Shown here piece by piece: positions 25,549 through 35,163 of a stretch of 64,000 bases of DNA. Position 1 is the stretch's first letter. Each line of letters opens with the position of its first letter. The notes below the pieces were generated by a model. The model did no database searches and was not told the origin of the DNA. It saw only the letters and a program-made list of their open reading frames with translations. This DNA comes from Nocardia acidivorans NBRC 108247. GTDB taxonomy: Bacteria > Actinomycetota > Actinomycetes > Mycobacteriales > Mycobacteriaceae. The stretch lies in assembly GCF_001625085.1 (NCBI RefSeq), contig NZ_BDAW01000028.1:1-64000 (forward strand), written 5' to 3'. The translations under genes and the position numbers were made by a program.

Positions 25549-26594
25549 CATTGCGAGCCGAATTGCGGGTCGAGCGCGAGCGTTTCCGGCTCGATATCGC
25601 GCTGACCGTCGAGCCCGGCGAAGTGGTCGCGCTGCTCGGACCCAATGGCGCGGGCAAGTCCACCGCCCTGCGCGCGCTGGCCGGACTGCTGCCGCTCACC
25701 GGCGGGCGGATCTCCGTGAGCGATCAGGTGTGGGATGAGCCGCCCGCGGTATTCGTGCCCGCCGAGCATCGCCAGGTCGGTGTCGTATTCCAGGATTACC
25801 TGCTGTTCCAGCACCTTTCGGCGCTGGAGAACGTGGCCTTCGGGCTGCGCGCCCGTGGTGTGCGCCGCGCCGATGCCCGCACGCGCGCCGCCGAATGGCT
25901 GGACCGGGTCGGCCTGACCGAGCGCGCGCACGCCACCCCGCGCGCACTCTCCGGCGGGCAGGCGCAGCGGGTCGCGCTGGCGCGAGCCCTGGCCACCGCA
26001 CCCCAATTGCTGCTACTGGATGAGCCACTCGCCGCGCTCGATGCGAGCACCCGGCTACAGGTACGCACCGATCTCTCACATCACCTGCGCGACTATTCCG
26101 GGCATACCGTCCTGGTCACCCATGATCCGCTCGACGCCATGGTGCTGGCCGATCGGCTGATCATTCTCGAGGATGGTGCGATCATTCAGCAGGGCGAGCC
26201 CACCGAGATCGCCCGTCGACCACGTTCGGAGTATGTGGCGAATCTGGTGGGACTCAACCTGTTTCGCGGCACCGCCGCCGGAACGACCGTCGACATCGAC
26301 ACCGGCGGCAGTCTCACCATCACCGAAAACGCCACGGGCCCGGTATTTCTGGCGTTCCCGCCGACAGCGGTGAGCCTGCATCCCGAGAAACCCATCGGCA
26401 GCGCGCGCAATACCTGGCCCGTCACGGTCGCGGGAATGGAGCAGCACGCCAACATCACTCGCGTTCGCCTGGACGGCGCGCCCCCTGGACTGGCCGATAT
26501 CACCCCGGCGGCCGTCGCCGACCTGCGCCTGCAACCCGGGATGCGGGTCTGGGCGGCGGTCAAGGCCACCGAGGTGCACGCCTACCCGGCCTAG
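25545..26594 (+). CDS. modC: molybdate ABC transporter ATPase
   Basis: A 349-residue ATPase. Walker A GPNGAGKST lies at 32-40, the Q-loop in VGVVFQDYLLF, signature LSGGQAQRVALARAL, Walker B LLLLDEPLAALD and switch His in LVTHDP. The C-terminal about 110 residues form a Mop/TOBE-type regulatory domain (ending PGMRVWAAVKATEVHAYPA), as in ModC. It powers molybdate import with ModA and ModB. The ATG overlaps the modB stop. Confidence 0.94.
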   Translation: MTLRAELRVERERFRLDIALTVEPGEVVALLGPNGAGKSTALRALAGLLPLTGGRISVSDQVWDEPPAVFVPAEHRQVGVVFQDYLLFQHLSALENVAFGLRARGVRRADARTRAAEWLDRVGLTERAHATPRALSGGQAQRVALARALATAPQLLLLDEPLAALDASTRLQVRTDLSHHLRDYSGHTVLVTHDPLDAMVLADRLIILEDGAIIQQGEPTEIARRPRSEYVANLVGLNLFRGTAAGTTVDIDTGGSLTITENATGPVFLAFPPTAVSLHPEKPIGSARNTWPVTVAGMEQHANITRVRLDGAPPGLADITPAAVADLRLQPGMRVWAAVKATEVHAYPA

Positions 26595-26699
26595 TGGAAC
26601 CCGTTGTCGGCGTGCACGATCACCGTGGCGGCGGACACGGTCGGGCCCGCGAGCATCGCGGCGGTGAGCAGATGGGCGAGGGAACGTCGGCGCATGCCA

Positions 26700-27110
26700 T
26701 CACGGTGCGACCTGGCCGAGTTGCTGCTCGCCGAATGTGACAACCGGGCACGGCGCCGCTCCGAACGCCGCATCCGTGCAGCCGGGTTCCACGCGATAAA
26801 TCGTTGCGAGCCTTCGAATTCGAGGCCACCGCTGTTCCAGGTTCTCACCGAGCGCGAGGAAACAAATTCGGTGGCCATTGCTTCCACCGAGGCGTTCTCC
26901 GGCTGGTCGAAGACCTTTTCCGAACCACGGCTCTGCGCCGCAATCGTCGACCGGCTCACTGTCGGCGGGCAGATCATCGAAACCGGTTCCGACAGTTACC
27001 GTCTCGCCCGCACCGCCCGCAACCATGCCGCCGGCACCACCGCACAATCACCCGCACAGCAGAAACCAGTAATCACCGACACTCAACAGACACTGGAAAC
27101 CGTGCCCTGA
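26700..27110 (+). pseudogene. istB: IS21-family IstB remnant (internally deleted)
   Basis: One open frame contains two pieces of an IstB transposition helper ATPase. The first (RCDLAELLLAECDNRARRRSERRIRAAGF) matches the region before the Walker A of IstB. The second (NSVAIASTEAFSGWSKTFSEPRLCAAIVDRLTVGGQIIETGSDSYRL) matches its C-terminus. The ATPase core between them is missing, so the gene is broken by an in-frame deletion. No start or partner istA is found. It marks an old IS21-type insertion downstream of modC. Confidence 0.75.
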
Positions 27111-27353
27111 CCAGCAGACTATCGGCGAATCACGACACCACCAGACAACCTCGATCGGCAAACACCGGGCCACCCACACCGGCGGACCCCGGACGGACCA
27201 GCGCAGGAAGGCGCGTCACCAGCGAGCACGCCCGAGGGCCCCGATTCGCATCACCCCGAGTGACGCGATCGAATGCGATTACCTGTTGCCGGGTTTAGGG
27301 GCGATTGGTCATTTCGACGCAGCGGGTCGTGGCCGTGACCAGTTCGCGAATGA
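27111..27353. other. intergenic, no gene seen
   Basis: 243 bases between the IstB remnant and the convergent hypothetical gene. Lower in G+C than the surroundings toward its right end. No repeat or regulatory site is recognised with confidence. Confidence 0.5.
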
Positions 27354-28235
27354 TCAACCCTCATCCTCAGGATTTGTCACTGTCTCATTCGCGTACAGCC
27401 GCACGGCGCGTTCAGCGGCTGGGGCGTTCGCGAACCGTGCCAGGATCTCTGCATGTGTCTCGGATGCGACCTGAGCCGTGACGGTGTCCTCGCCTTCGTC
27501 GTCCCAGTCGATCAGCTGCTCGTAAGCCGCGAGGCCGACTTGGATAGCAGGATCGTCCGCATAGTCACGTTTCGCTCGATCGAGGAATTCCCTGATCTCG
27601 TAGCTGTGTTGGCCGCCGTAGTCGATCGGGTATCGCTGTGACGGCTCCGATGGGGGAACCCAGCGCAGCCCGTGAGCGTCGACAAAGTCGTTGACCGCGC
27701 TCAGTTGGTCCAGGGGGGTGGCAAGGTTCGGTAGCTGACCCCGATAGATTTCGCCGGCCAACGATGTCTCACCGAATAGCTGCTGGAACTGTCGATCCGC
27801 TGACCGCTCCGGTGTCGGGGCCCCATCGACTATGGCGTCCCAGACGGGCTGCGCAATCAAGGCGAAAACAATGACGGCACCATCCAAGACGGTCGATGCG
27901 GAATGATGGTCGCTACCGATCGCGGCGTTGGTGCGTTCTATGAGTTGCAGCAACTCCTCGATGTCGCTGTCAGAAGTCAGTTGCTCGCCTTTGTTGATCT
28001 GGTTTTCGGCAAACAACCTGCTGTCGCGGTGCCGTTCGACGAAGTACCGCAGAACAAGTTGGGTGTTCAGGTTCTCGCGGACTCCCTCGATGCTGCCGGT
28101 TCGGTCGTAGGTGCCCGTGATGCCCAACGTGATCGGACGGTAGCCATCGCCCTCACATTGCAGGACGACCAAAGTGGCGTCGATGCCCGACAAACTGACG
28201 CCGGTGATCATGCAACTGCAGTCGTAGAAACCCAT
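27354..28235 (-). CDS. hypothetical protein in lower-G+C island
   Basis: A 293-residue protein beginning MGFYDCSCMITGVSLSGIDATLVVLQ. It has no signal peptide or membrane helix, is acidic (many Asp/Glu, C-terminus NPEDEG) and appears soluble. I do not recognise a family. Codon use is less biased to G/C at third positions than in neighbouring genes, and it lies between an IstB remnant and a possible IS end, which suggests acquisition by transfer. The start at 28235 is the first ATG and gives a natural N-terminus with two close cysteines. Confidence 0.7.
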   Translation of the reverse strand: MGFYDCSCMITGVSLSGIDATLVVLQCEGDGYRPITLGITGTYDRTGSIEGVRENLNTQLVLRYFVERHRDSRLFAENQINKGEQLTSDSDIEELLQLIERTNAAIGSDHHSASTVLDGAVIVFALIAQPVWDAIVDGAPTPERSADRQFQQLFGETSLAGEIYRGQLPNLATPLDQLSAVNDFVDAHGLRWVPPSEPSQRYPIDYGGQHSYEIREFLDRAKRDYADDPAIQVGLAAYEQLIDWDDEGEDTVTAQVASETHAEILARFANAPAAERAVRLYANETVTNPEDEG

Positions 28236-28428
28236 TGGTGCCGAAACCCGTTCCTCTGTGATGCCACACCTTATGCGGCCGACCGGTCTGCGGCTGGTCG
28301 ACAGCTTCGTCCACGGTAGCCACTTCCCATCCTTGGTAATCCACAGTCGGGACTACCTCCGGGTGCCGGCACTTCGAGGTCGCCCACAAAACCTTCCGAC
28401 CCGCCCGAGAGAGCGGACATGCCACCGG

Positions 28429-28498
28429 AGCGACAGCAATATTCACCGATACACCCGCCCGGGATCGAGCCCAAGTGACGCCAGGATTCACCGACAAC
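28429..28498 (+). mobile_element. possible terminal region of an IS21-type element
   Basis: Two related 20-base segments lie 45 bases apart: CAATATTCACCGATA (about 28437-28451) and CAGGATTCACCGACA (about 28482-28496), each preceded by GAC. Repeated motifs near a terminus ending in CA are typical of IS21-type ends, and the orientation fits the plus-strand IstB remnant at 26700. The link is inferred; no matching left end was found. Confidence 0.35.
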
Positions 28499-28503
28499 TG
28501 ACG

Positions 28504-28845
28504 TCAGAATTCATCCTTACGGCCACGTCGGGATTTCGGCAACGTGGCGACGATCGCCTCGTAGGACTGGTCGATGAGTTCGCGGAGCTCGTCGTCGGGC
28601 ACCTTGCCGCCGACCTTGATCAGGTTCCAGCCGTACCTGCCGATGTAGTGCGAGACCGAGACATCGTCGGGGTAGATGGCGACGAGTTCGTCGGCCTCGG
28701 TCCGCGTTCCGCATTTGAGACTCACCGCCTCACCGCTCCCGATGAACGCGAAGATCTTGTCCCCCGCCTTGGCGACGATATCCCCCTCCCACGGTTCGTC
28801 CTGCCAGGCACCGGGTTTGGTGAGGCAATAGGTGAGAACGTCCAC
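28504..28845 (-). CDS. MmcQ/YjbR family protein
   Basis: A 113-residue protein of the MmcQ/YjbR (double-winged, DNA-binding-like) fold: CLTKPGAWQDEPWEGDIVAKAGDKIFAFIG at the start, then PDDVSVSHYIGRYGWNLIKV and a terminal helix. Function unknown; the group is often called DNA-binding on weak grounds. The GTG at 28845 follows AGGAG by 8 bases. It lies 11 bases after the VWA gene on the same strand. A second, more distant family member is at 52863. Confidence 0.82.
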   Translation of the reverse strand: MDVLTYCLTKPGAWQDEPWEGDIVAKAGDKIFAFIGSGEAVSLKCGTRTEADELVAIYPDDVSVSHYIGRYGWNLIKVGGKVPDDELRELIDQSYEAIVATLPKSRRGRKDEF

Positions 28846-28856
28846 GGCGGTCTCCT

Positions 28857-30353
28857 CTAGACGGGCAATAGTCGGCCGACGACGGTGGTGAGTTGGCGGG
28901 CCGAGCGGCATTCGTGCATCTCGATGACTTCGGCGTATTTCTTGGCGGCGGAGTCGCCTGTGCCCCACAGCTTCTCGGCTTCGGGGTTGAGCCAGTAGGC
29001 GTGTTTGGCCACGGCGACGAGTTGTTCGAGGGTGGCCAGGGCCGGGTCGCGGTAGTTGTTGCGGGCGTCGCCGAGGATGAGCAGGGAGGTGCGGCTGGTG
29101 ACGGCGTCGGGGAAGTTCTCGGCGAAGCCCTCGAGGGCGGAGCCGTAGTCCGAATGTCCTTCGATACCAACGACATCGGCTTCGGTGAAAATACGGCGGG
29201 TGATCTGATCGAGGGGGGTCACCGAGTCGAAGAGCTGGGTCACCTCGTCGGAGCGGTCCACGAAGGCGAAGATGCGCACCCGGGAGAACTGTTCACGCAG
29301 GGCATTCACCAGCACCATGGTGAAGCTGGAGAATCCGGCCACCGAGCCCGAGATATCGCACAGCAGTACGAGATCGGGACGACCGGGGCGCGGCTTGCGG
29401 GTCTCCAGGTGAATGGGCACACCGCCGGTGGACATGGATTTGCGCAGCGTCCTGCGCAGATCGATCTCACCGCGCCGGGCCCGGCGACGACGAGAAGCCA
29501 GGCGGGAGGCCAGGATTCGTGCCAGCCGCTGACTGGAGCGGCGCAGATCGTCGAGCTCATGCTGCGAAATGCGCAGGAAGTCGGCGTCCTCGGCCTGCCG
29601 GGCCACACCGTAGGTCGCGACGCGCTCGCGGCCGATGCGCTCGGCGACGCGGCGGCGGGTCTCGGCCTCGACGGTGCCGCGGAAGGATTTGATGCGCTGG
29701 CGGGCGGTGCGCCGGGCGACCTCGGTATCGAAGTCGGAGTTGTCCATCCCCGCGGTGAACCCGGCGATCAGTTTGGCCACCAGGATCTCGGGCTGGAGAT
29801 CCTTCATGGTCTGATACGCCGAGAAGGACGGGCCACCCGACGCTTGATACTGGCCCATCTGTTCGACCATCTGCGCGGCCAGCGCTTGCAGCGCTCGCTC
29901 CCGCTCCTCGGAGGGACTCTGAACGAGCAACTCCGCCAGCATCTTTCGCAGTTCGATAATGTCGACCGCGCCGTCCGGCTTGTACGGGATCTCGACCTCT
30001 TCGGCTCCGACGCGCTCACCGAGCGCGGCCGGGAACCACAGATCGAACAGCCCGTCGAAGGTGGCGCGCTGGGTGGTGCGCCTCAGCAACGCGCACGCCA
30101 AACCCTCGCGCAGCACCTCGCGATCCATCAGATCCAGCACCGTGACAACCTGTGCGGCATCGACGGTTTCGGAGGGTCCGACCGGAATTCCCCTGCCGCG
30201 CAGTGCCTCCACGAATCCGACCAGATGCCCGGAGAATCCGTGCTCGGCCGCCGGCCCGGGCGCGGTGGCGGGTTTGGCGGCTCCCGCTGTCCCGCTCACC
30301 GCCCGCACGGCCGCCGAGACCAGCCCGCGCGGGGTGTTCGATGCGCCCGCCAT
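28857..30353 (-). CDS. VWA domain (CoxE-like) protein
   Basis: A 498-residue protein. The C-terminal half is a von Willebrand A domain with the metal-ion site LLCDISGSVAGFS (DxSxS). The N-terminal half is helical and typical of CoxE-like partners of MoxR ATPases. Such pairs work as chaperones that insert metals or activate enzymes. It starts 4 bases after the MoxR stop, which supports a joint function; the client is not evident from neighbours. Confidence 0.87.
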   Translation of the reverse strand: MAGASNTPRGLVSAAVRAVSGTAGAAKPATAPGPAAEHGFSGHLVGFVEALRGRGIPVGPSETVDAAQVVTVLDLMDREVLREGLACALLRRTTQRATFDGLFDLWFPAALGERVGAEEVEIPYKPDGAVDIIELRKMLAELLVQSPSEERERALQALAAQMVEQMGQYQASGGPSFSAYQTMKDLQPEILVAKLIAGFTAGMDNSDFDTEVARRTARQRIKSFRGTVEAETRRRVAERIGRERVATYGVARQAEDADFLRISQHELDDLRRSSQRLARILASRLASRRRRARRGEIDLRRTLRKSMSTGGVPIHLETRKPRPGRPDLVLLCDISGSVAGFSSFTMVLVNALREQFSRVRIFAFVDRSDEVTQLFDSVTPLDQITRRIFTEADVVGIEGHSDYGSALEGFAENFPDAVTSRTSLLILGDARNNYRDPALATLEQLVAVAKHAYWLNPEAEKLWGTGDSAAKKYAEVIEMHECRSARQLTTVVGRLLPV

Positions 30354-30357
30354 GGCC

Positions 30358-31239
30358 TCAGGCCAGCTTCAGCTCGGACTGCGCGCGCAGATGATCGGCC
30401 TGATGCTTGAGCACCACACCAAGCGTCGCGCGCACCGTCTTGTCGTCGAGATCCTTTGCGCCCAAGGCCAATAGCGTGCGCGCCCAGTCGATGGACTCCG
30501 CGACCGAGGGCAACTTCTTGAGCTGCATCCCGCGCAGTACGTGCACGACCCGCACCAGTTGCGCGGCCACGGCGGGTTTGAGCTCGGGAACGCGGCTGGC
30601 CAGAATGCGGCGCTCGAGATCCTCGTCCGGGAAGTCGATGTGCAGGTAGAGGCAGCGCCGTTTCAACGCCTCGGACAGCTCGCGCGTCGCGTTCGAGGTC
30701 AGCACCACGAACGGTTTGCGGGTGGCGGTGATGGTGCCCAATTCCGGGACGGTGACCGAGAAGTCGCTCAGGATCTCGAGCAACAGACCCTCGATCTCGA
30801 CATCGGCCTTATCGGTCTCGTCGATGAGCAGCACGGTCGGTTCGGTGCGCCGGATGGCGGTCAGCAGCGGCCGTGCGAGCAGGAACTCCTCGGTGAAGAC
30901 ATCGGATTTGGTTTCGGCCCAATCGTTCTCCGACGACGCCTGGATCCGCAGAATCTGCTTGGCGTGATTCCACTCGTACAGCGCCCGCGCCTCGTCCACG
31001 CCCTCATAGCATTGCAGGCGAACGAGTTCCGCCCCGGCGACCTCGGCGACCGCCTTGGACAGCTCGGTCTTGCCGACACCCGCCGGGCCCTCGATGAGCA
31101 GCGGCTTGCCCAGCCGGTCCGCGAGGAAAACCGAGGTGGCGGTGGCCTTGTCGGCCAGATAGCCGGTTCCGGCGAGGCGCTCGATCACATCGTCGACCGA
31201 CGAGAAGATCGGCTCCTGGATCGGTGCTGTAGGAGCCAC
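30358..31239 (-). CDS. MoxR-type AAA+ ATPase
   Basis: A 293-residue AAA+ protein of the MoxR/CoxD type. Walker A GPAGVGKTEL, Walker B VLLIDETDKAD, sensor I VLTSNATRELSEAL and arginine finger region RRCLYLHIDFP are all present. It is expected to work with the VWA protein encoded directly downstream. The GTG start follows GAAAGGG. It lies 24 bases downstream of proA. Confidence 0.9.
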   Translation of the reverse strand: MAPTAPIQEPIFSSVDDVIERLAGTGYLADKATATSVFLADRLGKPLLIEGPAGVGKTELSKAVAEVAGAELVRLQCYEGVDEARALYEWNHAKQILRIQASSENDWAETKSDVFTEEFLLARPLLTAIRRTEPTVLLIDETDKADVEIEGLLLEILSDFSVTVPELGTITATRKPFVVLTSNATRELSEALKRRCLYLHIDFPDEDLERRILASRVPELKPAVAAQLVRVVHVLRGMQLKKLPSVAESIDWARTLLALGAKDLDDKTVRATLGVVLKHQADHLRAQSELKLA

Positions 31240-31263
31240 GGATGCTGCCCTTTCTTCGAAGTG

Positions 31264-32532
31264 CTAGACGGGCCGGATCTGGCCGTCGCCCCACACAATC
31301 CATTTGGTGGAGGTCAGTTCCGGCAGGCCCATGGGGCCGCGCGCATGCAATTTCTGAGTGGAGATGCCGATCTCCGCGCCGAAGCCGAATTGCTCGCCGT
31401 CGGTGAAGGCAGTCGAAGCATTGACCATGACGGCCGCGGCGTCCACCCGGCCGGTGAATTGGCGTGCCGCCGCGAGATCGCCGGTGATGATGGCCTCGGT
31501 GTGGCCGGTGCCCCAGAGGTTGATGTGCTCGACAGCGGCATCCAGATCGGGCACCACCTTCAAAGCGATATCGAGCGAGAGGTATTCATCGGCCCAGTCG
31601 GTATCGGTGGCGGGCACCAGACCGGGCAGATCACCGTGGATGGTGACGCCCTTGTCCTCGAGGGCCTTGATCAGGCGCGGGACCGCGGTCTCGGCGATGG
31701 CCTCGTCGATGAGCACCGTCTCGGCGGTATTGCACACGCTCGGGCGACGGGTCTTGGCATTGATCAGAATGGCCTCGGCCATCGCCAGATCGGCAGCGCG
31801 GTGCACGAAGATGTGGCAGTTGCCGGTGCCGGTCTCGATGGTCGGCACCAGGGCATCGCGCACCACGGCATTGATCAGGCCCGCGCCGCCGCGCGGAATG
31901 ACCACGTCGACCAGGCCGCGGGCCTGGATCAGATGGGTCACGCTGGAGCGGTCGTCGGCGGGCAGCAGCTGTACCGCGTCCTGCGGAAGGCCCTGTGCGG
32001 CAAGCGCTTCGCGCAGTACGGTCACCAGCGCCACATTCGAGCGCACCGCCGAGGAGGAGCCGCGCAGCAGCGCCGCGTTACCCGACTTGAGCGTCAGCCC
32101 GAAGGCGTCGACGGTGACATTGGGCCGCGCCTCGTAGACCATGCCGACCACCCCGAGCGGCACCCGCGTCTGCCGGATCTCCAGACCGTTCGGCAGCGTC
32201 GAACCGCGCACCACATCGCCCACCGGATCCGGCAGCCCCGCGACCTGACGCAGTCCGGAGGCGATCCCGTCGATGCGAGCCTCGGTCAGCCGCAGCCGAT
32301 CCAGTTGCGCCTCGGCGGTACCGCCCGCGCGCGCGAGTTCGATGTCCTCGCCATTGGCGATCAGCAGCCGGTCCTTGGCGGCGAGCAACGCATCGGCGGC
32401 GGCGTGCAGCGCGGCATCCTTCTGCGCCGTGGTGAGCTGGGCGAGCGTGCGCGACGCCACCCGGGCCCGGCGCGCCGCGGCATGCACCACCTCGCGGACG
32501 TTGTCCAGTTCAGTGGTGGTCGAAGCTGTCAT
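31264..32532 (-). CDS. proA: gamma-glutamyl phosphate reductase
   Basis: A 422-residue enzyme that reduces glutamyl-5-phosphate with NADPH in proline synthesis. Catalytic Cys lies in RRPSVCNTAETVLID; other marks are LPNGLEIRQTRVPLGVVGMVYEARPN near 110 and MVNASTAFTDGEQFGFGAEIGISTQKLHARGPMG at the C-terminus. The proB gene is not adjacent. Start ATG at 32532. Confidence 0.96.
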   Translation of the reverse strand: MTASTTTELDNVREVVHAAARRARVASRTLAQLTTAQKDAALHAAADALLAAKDRLLIANGEDIELARAGGTAEAQLDRLRLTEARIDGIASGLRQVAGLPDPVGDVVRGSTLPNGLEIRQTRVPLGVVGMVYEARPNVTVDAFGLTLKSGNAALLRGSSSAVRSNVALVTVLREALAAQGLPQDAVQLLPADDRSSVTHLIQARGLVDVVIPRGGAGLINAVVRDALVPTIETGTGNCHIFVHRAADLAMAEAILINAKTRRPSVCNTAETVLIDEAIAETAVPRLIKALEDKGVTIHGDLPGLVPATDTDWADEYLSLDIALKVVPDLDAAVEHINLWGTGHTEAIITGDLAAARQFTGRVDAAAVMVNASTAFTDGEQFGFGAEIGISTQKLHARGPMGLPELTSTKWIVWGDGQIRPV

Positions 32533-32735
32533 GGGTACAGCCTACTTACCCGGTCATAGCGGTCATTCAGCGACTTCGCACCGGATGCCGATCGGACCCG
32601 CCGCCGCGCATCGCGTGCCGCGTGCCCCGGCCGGGTGGATTGCGCGGCAGCCGCGCATTGCGCTCCGAGCTGAATCAACTCGCCCGGCGAATCATTCACC
32701 CGGCCGCAGTCGGTGCCCCGGGCTAGTTTGGGCAG

Positions 32736-34256
32736 ATGACCGCGAGCATCAAGCTGTCCTCCGCCGCCGGACGTTGGGTTCTGCTGGCCACCGTGCTCGG
32801 TTCCGGAATGGCGATGCTCGATGCCACCGTCGTGAATGTGGCGCTGCCCAAGATCGGGGACGAATTCGGCTCGTCCATGGCCGGATTGCAGTGGACCGTC
32901 AATGCGTACGCGCTCACCCTGGCCGGGCTGATTCTGCTGGGCGGTGCGCTCGGCGATCGGTACGGGCGGCGGCGCGTCTTCATTGTCGGCGTCATCTGGT
33001 TCGCGCTCGCCTCGGCGCTCTGCGGTGCGGCACAGGATGTTTCGATGCTCATCGCGGCGCGAGCGCTCCAGGGTGTGGGCGGCGCGCTGCTCACCCCCGG
33101 ATCGCTGGCGATCATTCAGGCGTCGTTCGAACCGCAGGATCGGGCCCGCGCGGTCGGGGCCTGGTCCGGACTGGGCGGTGTCGCCGGTGCCATCGGCCCG
33201 TTCCTGGGCGGCTATCTGGTGGAGTACGCGGGCTGGCGCTGGGTCTTCCTTTTGAATGTGCCGCTGGCGCTGCTGGTCATCGCGGTCGCCGCACGGCATG
33301 TACCCGAAACCTACGACGCGCAGGCGCATGGGAAATTCGATGTGTTCGGCGCGGCCATGGCGGCGCTGTGCCTGGCCGGAATCACCTACGCCCTCACCAC
33401 CGCACCGGAGCGAGATGCCAACCGCGCCTTGGTGATAGGCAGCGCGGCGATGGGCATTGCCGCGGGTATCGCCTTCGTGCTGGTCGAACGCCGCCGCTCG
33501 GCCCGCGCCGACGGACCCGCCCCGATGGTGCCGGTGGATGTGTTCGCCTCCAAACAGTTCACGGCCATCAACGGCGTCACCTTCGTCATGTACGGCGCGA
33601 TGAGCGTGGTCTTCTTCCTGCTGGTGCTGACGTTGCAGGTGGTCTCCGGATTCAGTCCGATCGCGGCGGGCACCGCCATGCTGCCCGGCACCATCCTCAT
33701 GCTGCTGTTCTCCGCGCGGGCGGGCGCGCTCGCGCAGAAGATCGGCCCGCGCAAACCCATTACCGCCGGGGTCCTGCTGGCCGCCCTCGGCATGCTGCTC
33801 ATGACCCGCATCGGCGAACACTCCTCGTATCCGACCGTGGTGCTGCCCGCCGCGATCATCTTCGGCATCGGCCTCACCCTGGCCGTCGCCCCGCTGACCG
33901 CCACCGTGCTGGCCACCGCCGACGAACGGCACGCGGGCGTGGCGAGCGGGGTCAACAATGCGGTGGCCCGTGCGGCGGGACTGCTTGCGGTGGCGGCCAT
34001 TCCGCCCCTGGCGGGCCTGACCGGCGACGCCTACGGCAACCCCTCGACCTTCCAGCACGGTTTCCGCATCGCCCTGATCACCTGCGTCGTCCTCATGGTC
34101 GCCGCCGCCGGGCTGGCCTTCCTCACCGTCCGCGACGACGCGCTGGCCACCGCGCCCGCCGACGCCGAGCCGCTGTGCAAGGTGAACTGCCCCATCGGCG
34201 CACCCCCGCTCGAGCCCGGCCGCGCGGTACCCGCGACCGGCCGCGACGACAGCTGA
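32736..34256 (+). CDS. MFS drug/H+ antiporter (DHA2, 14-TMS type)
   Basis: A 506-residue transporter of the EmrB/QacA group. Motif C-like LGSGMAMLDATVVNVALPKIG in helix 1, motif A GGALGDRYGRRRVFIVGV, and about 14 helices. It probably exports toxic compounds; substrate unknown. The C-terminal about 40 residues are cytoplasmic and proline-rich. Upstream 200 bases have no nearby regulator gene, so control is not apparent. Confidence 0.87.
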   Translation: MTASIKLSSAAGRWVLLATVLGSGMAMLDATVVNVALPKIGDEFGSSMAGLQWTVNAYALTLAGLILLGGALGDRYGRRRVFIVGVIWFALASALCGAAQDVSMLIAARALQGVGGALLTPGSLAIIQASFEPQDRARAVGAWSGLGGVAGAIGPFLGGYLVEYAGWRWVFLLNVPLALLVIAVAARHVPETYDAQAHGKFDVFGAAMAALCLAGITYALTTAPERDANRALVIGSAAMGIAAGIAFVLVERRRSARADGPAPMVPVDVFASKQFTAINGVTFVMYGAMSVVFFLLVLTLQVVSGFSPIAAGTAMLPGTILMLLFSARAGALAQKIGPRKPITAGVLLAALGMLLMTRIGEHSSYPTVVLPAAIIFGIGLTLAVAPLTATVLATADERHAGVASGVNNAVARAAGLLAVAAIPPLAGLTGDAYGNPSTFQHGFRIALITCVVLMVAAAGLAFLTVRDDALATAPADAEPLCKVNCPIGAPPLEPGRAVPATGRDDS

Positions 34257-34304
34257 GTCGCGACCTACCCGTATCGGCACCTCGGCACGACTACCGTGGC
34301 GATC

Positions 34305-35162
34305 ATGGCGCGGATTGTGGTGGTGGGCAGCATCAATATGGATCTGGTGACGACCGTCAAACGACGACCGGAGCCGGGCGAGACGGTGTCCGGGGAGAAG
34401 TTCTCGCTGGTGCCCGGGGGCAAGGGGTCCAATCAGGCGATCGCGGCGCAGCGGGCCGGGGGTGAGGTCGGGTTCGTCGGGGCGGTCGGGGACGATGTCT
34501 TCGCCGATGAGCTGCGCCGGGTGCTGGTCGATGCGGGCGTGGGGGTTTCGCGGTTGCGGCGGGCGCACGGGCCCAGCGGCGTGGCGGCCATCATCGTCGA
34601 CGACGGCGGGGAGAACAGCATTATCGTGGTGGGCGGGGCCAACTCTCGGCTGACCACCCTGGACGAGGACGATCTGGAGGCCATCGCCCAGGCCGATGTA
34701 CTGCTGTGCCAGTTGGAGATTCCACTTCCCACGGTGCTGCAGGCGGCCCGGCACGCCCGCGCGCACGGCACCACGGTGATTCTGAATCCCTCACCGGTGC
34801 GCGAACTTCCGGAGCAGGTGTGGGCCGAGATCGATATCGCGGTGGTGAACGAGGGTGAGGCGGCGCAGCTGGGCGCGGCCCTGGACGCGGTGCCGCATGT
34901 GATCACCACGCTCGGCGCGGACGGCGCGATTTATCGCGGCCCGGACGGCATCACCCTGCCGCAGCCGGGAGTTCGGGTGGAGGTGGTCGACACCACCGGA
35001 GCCGGAGACACTTTCACCGGTGCGCTGGCGGCGCATTGGCATGACGGCCCGGAGATCGCGCTCGCCTGGGCGTGTACGGCCGGGGCACTGGCGACCACGA
35101 AACTCGGTGCCAGCGCGTCGATTCCGACGCGCAATGCCATCGAGCGGCTGCTCTCGCGCTGA
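34305..35162 (+). CDS. rbsK: ribokinase
   Basis: A 285-residue PfkB-family sugar kinase. VVVGSINMDLVTTV at the start, GGKGSNQAIAAQRAGG (substrate loop) and the C-terminal catalytic VVDTTGAGDTFTGALAA with its aspartate. It phosphorylates ribose or a similar sugar. No ribose transporter is next to it. The ATG at 34305 begins at the first family residue; a GTG three codons earlier also exists. It converges on the TetR gene with a single-base gap. Confidence 0.88.
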   Translation: MARIVVVGSINMDLVTTVKRRPEPGETVSGEKFSLVPGGKGSNQAIAAQRAGGEVGFVGAVGDDVFADELRRVLVDAGVGVSRLRRAHGPSGVAAIIVDDGGENSIIVVGGANSRLTTLDEDDLEAIAQADVLLCQLEIPLPTVLQAARHARAHGTTVILNPSPVRELPEQVWAEIDIAVVNEGEAAQLGAALDAVPHVITTLGADGAIYRGPDGITLPQPGVRVEVVDTTGAGDTFTGALAAHWHDGPEIALAWACTAGALATTKLGASASIPTRNAIERLLSR

Positions 35163-35163
35163 C

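Noticed and set aside
26591..26695. 34-residue minus-strand peptide resembling a signal peptide (MRRRSLAHLLTAAMLAG)
   Set aside because: No ribosome-binding site, no mature domain, and it overlaps the IstB remnant region; probably chance.
32529..34766. 745-codon minus-strand frame opposite the MFS and ribokinase genes
   Set aside because: Composition is typical of a third-position G+C shadow, with no recognisable family.
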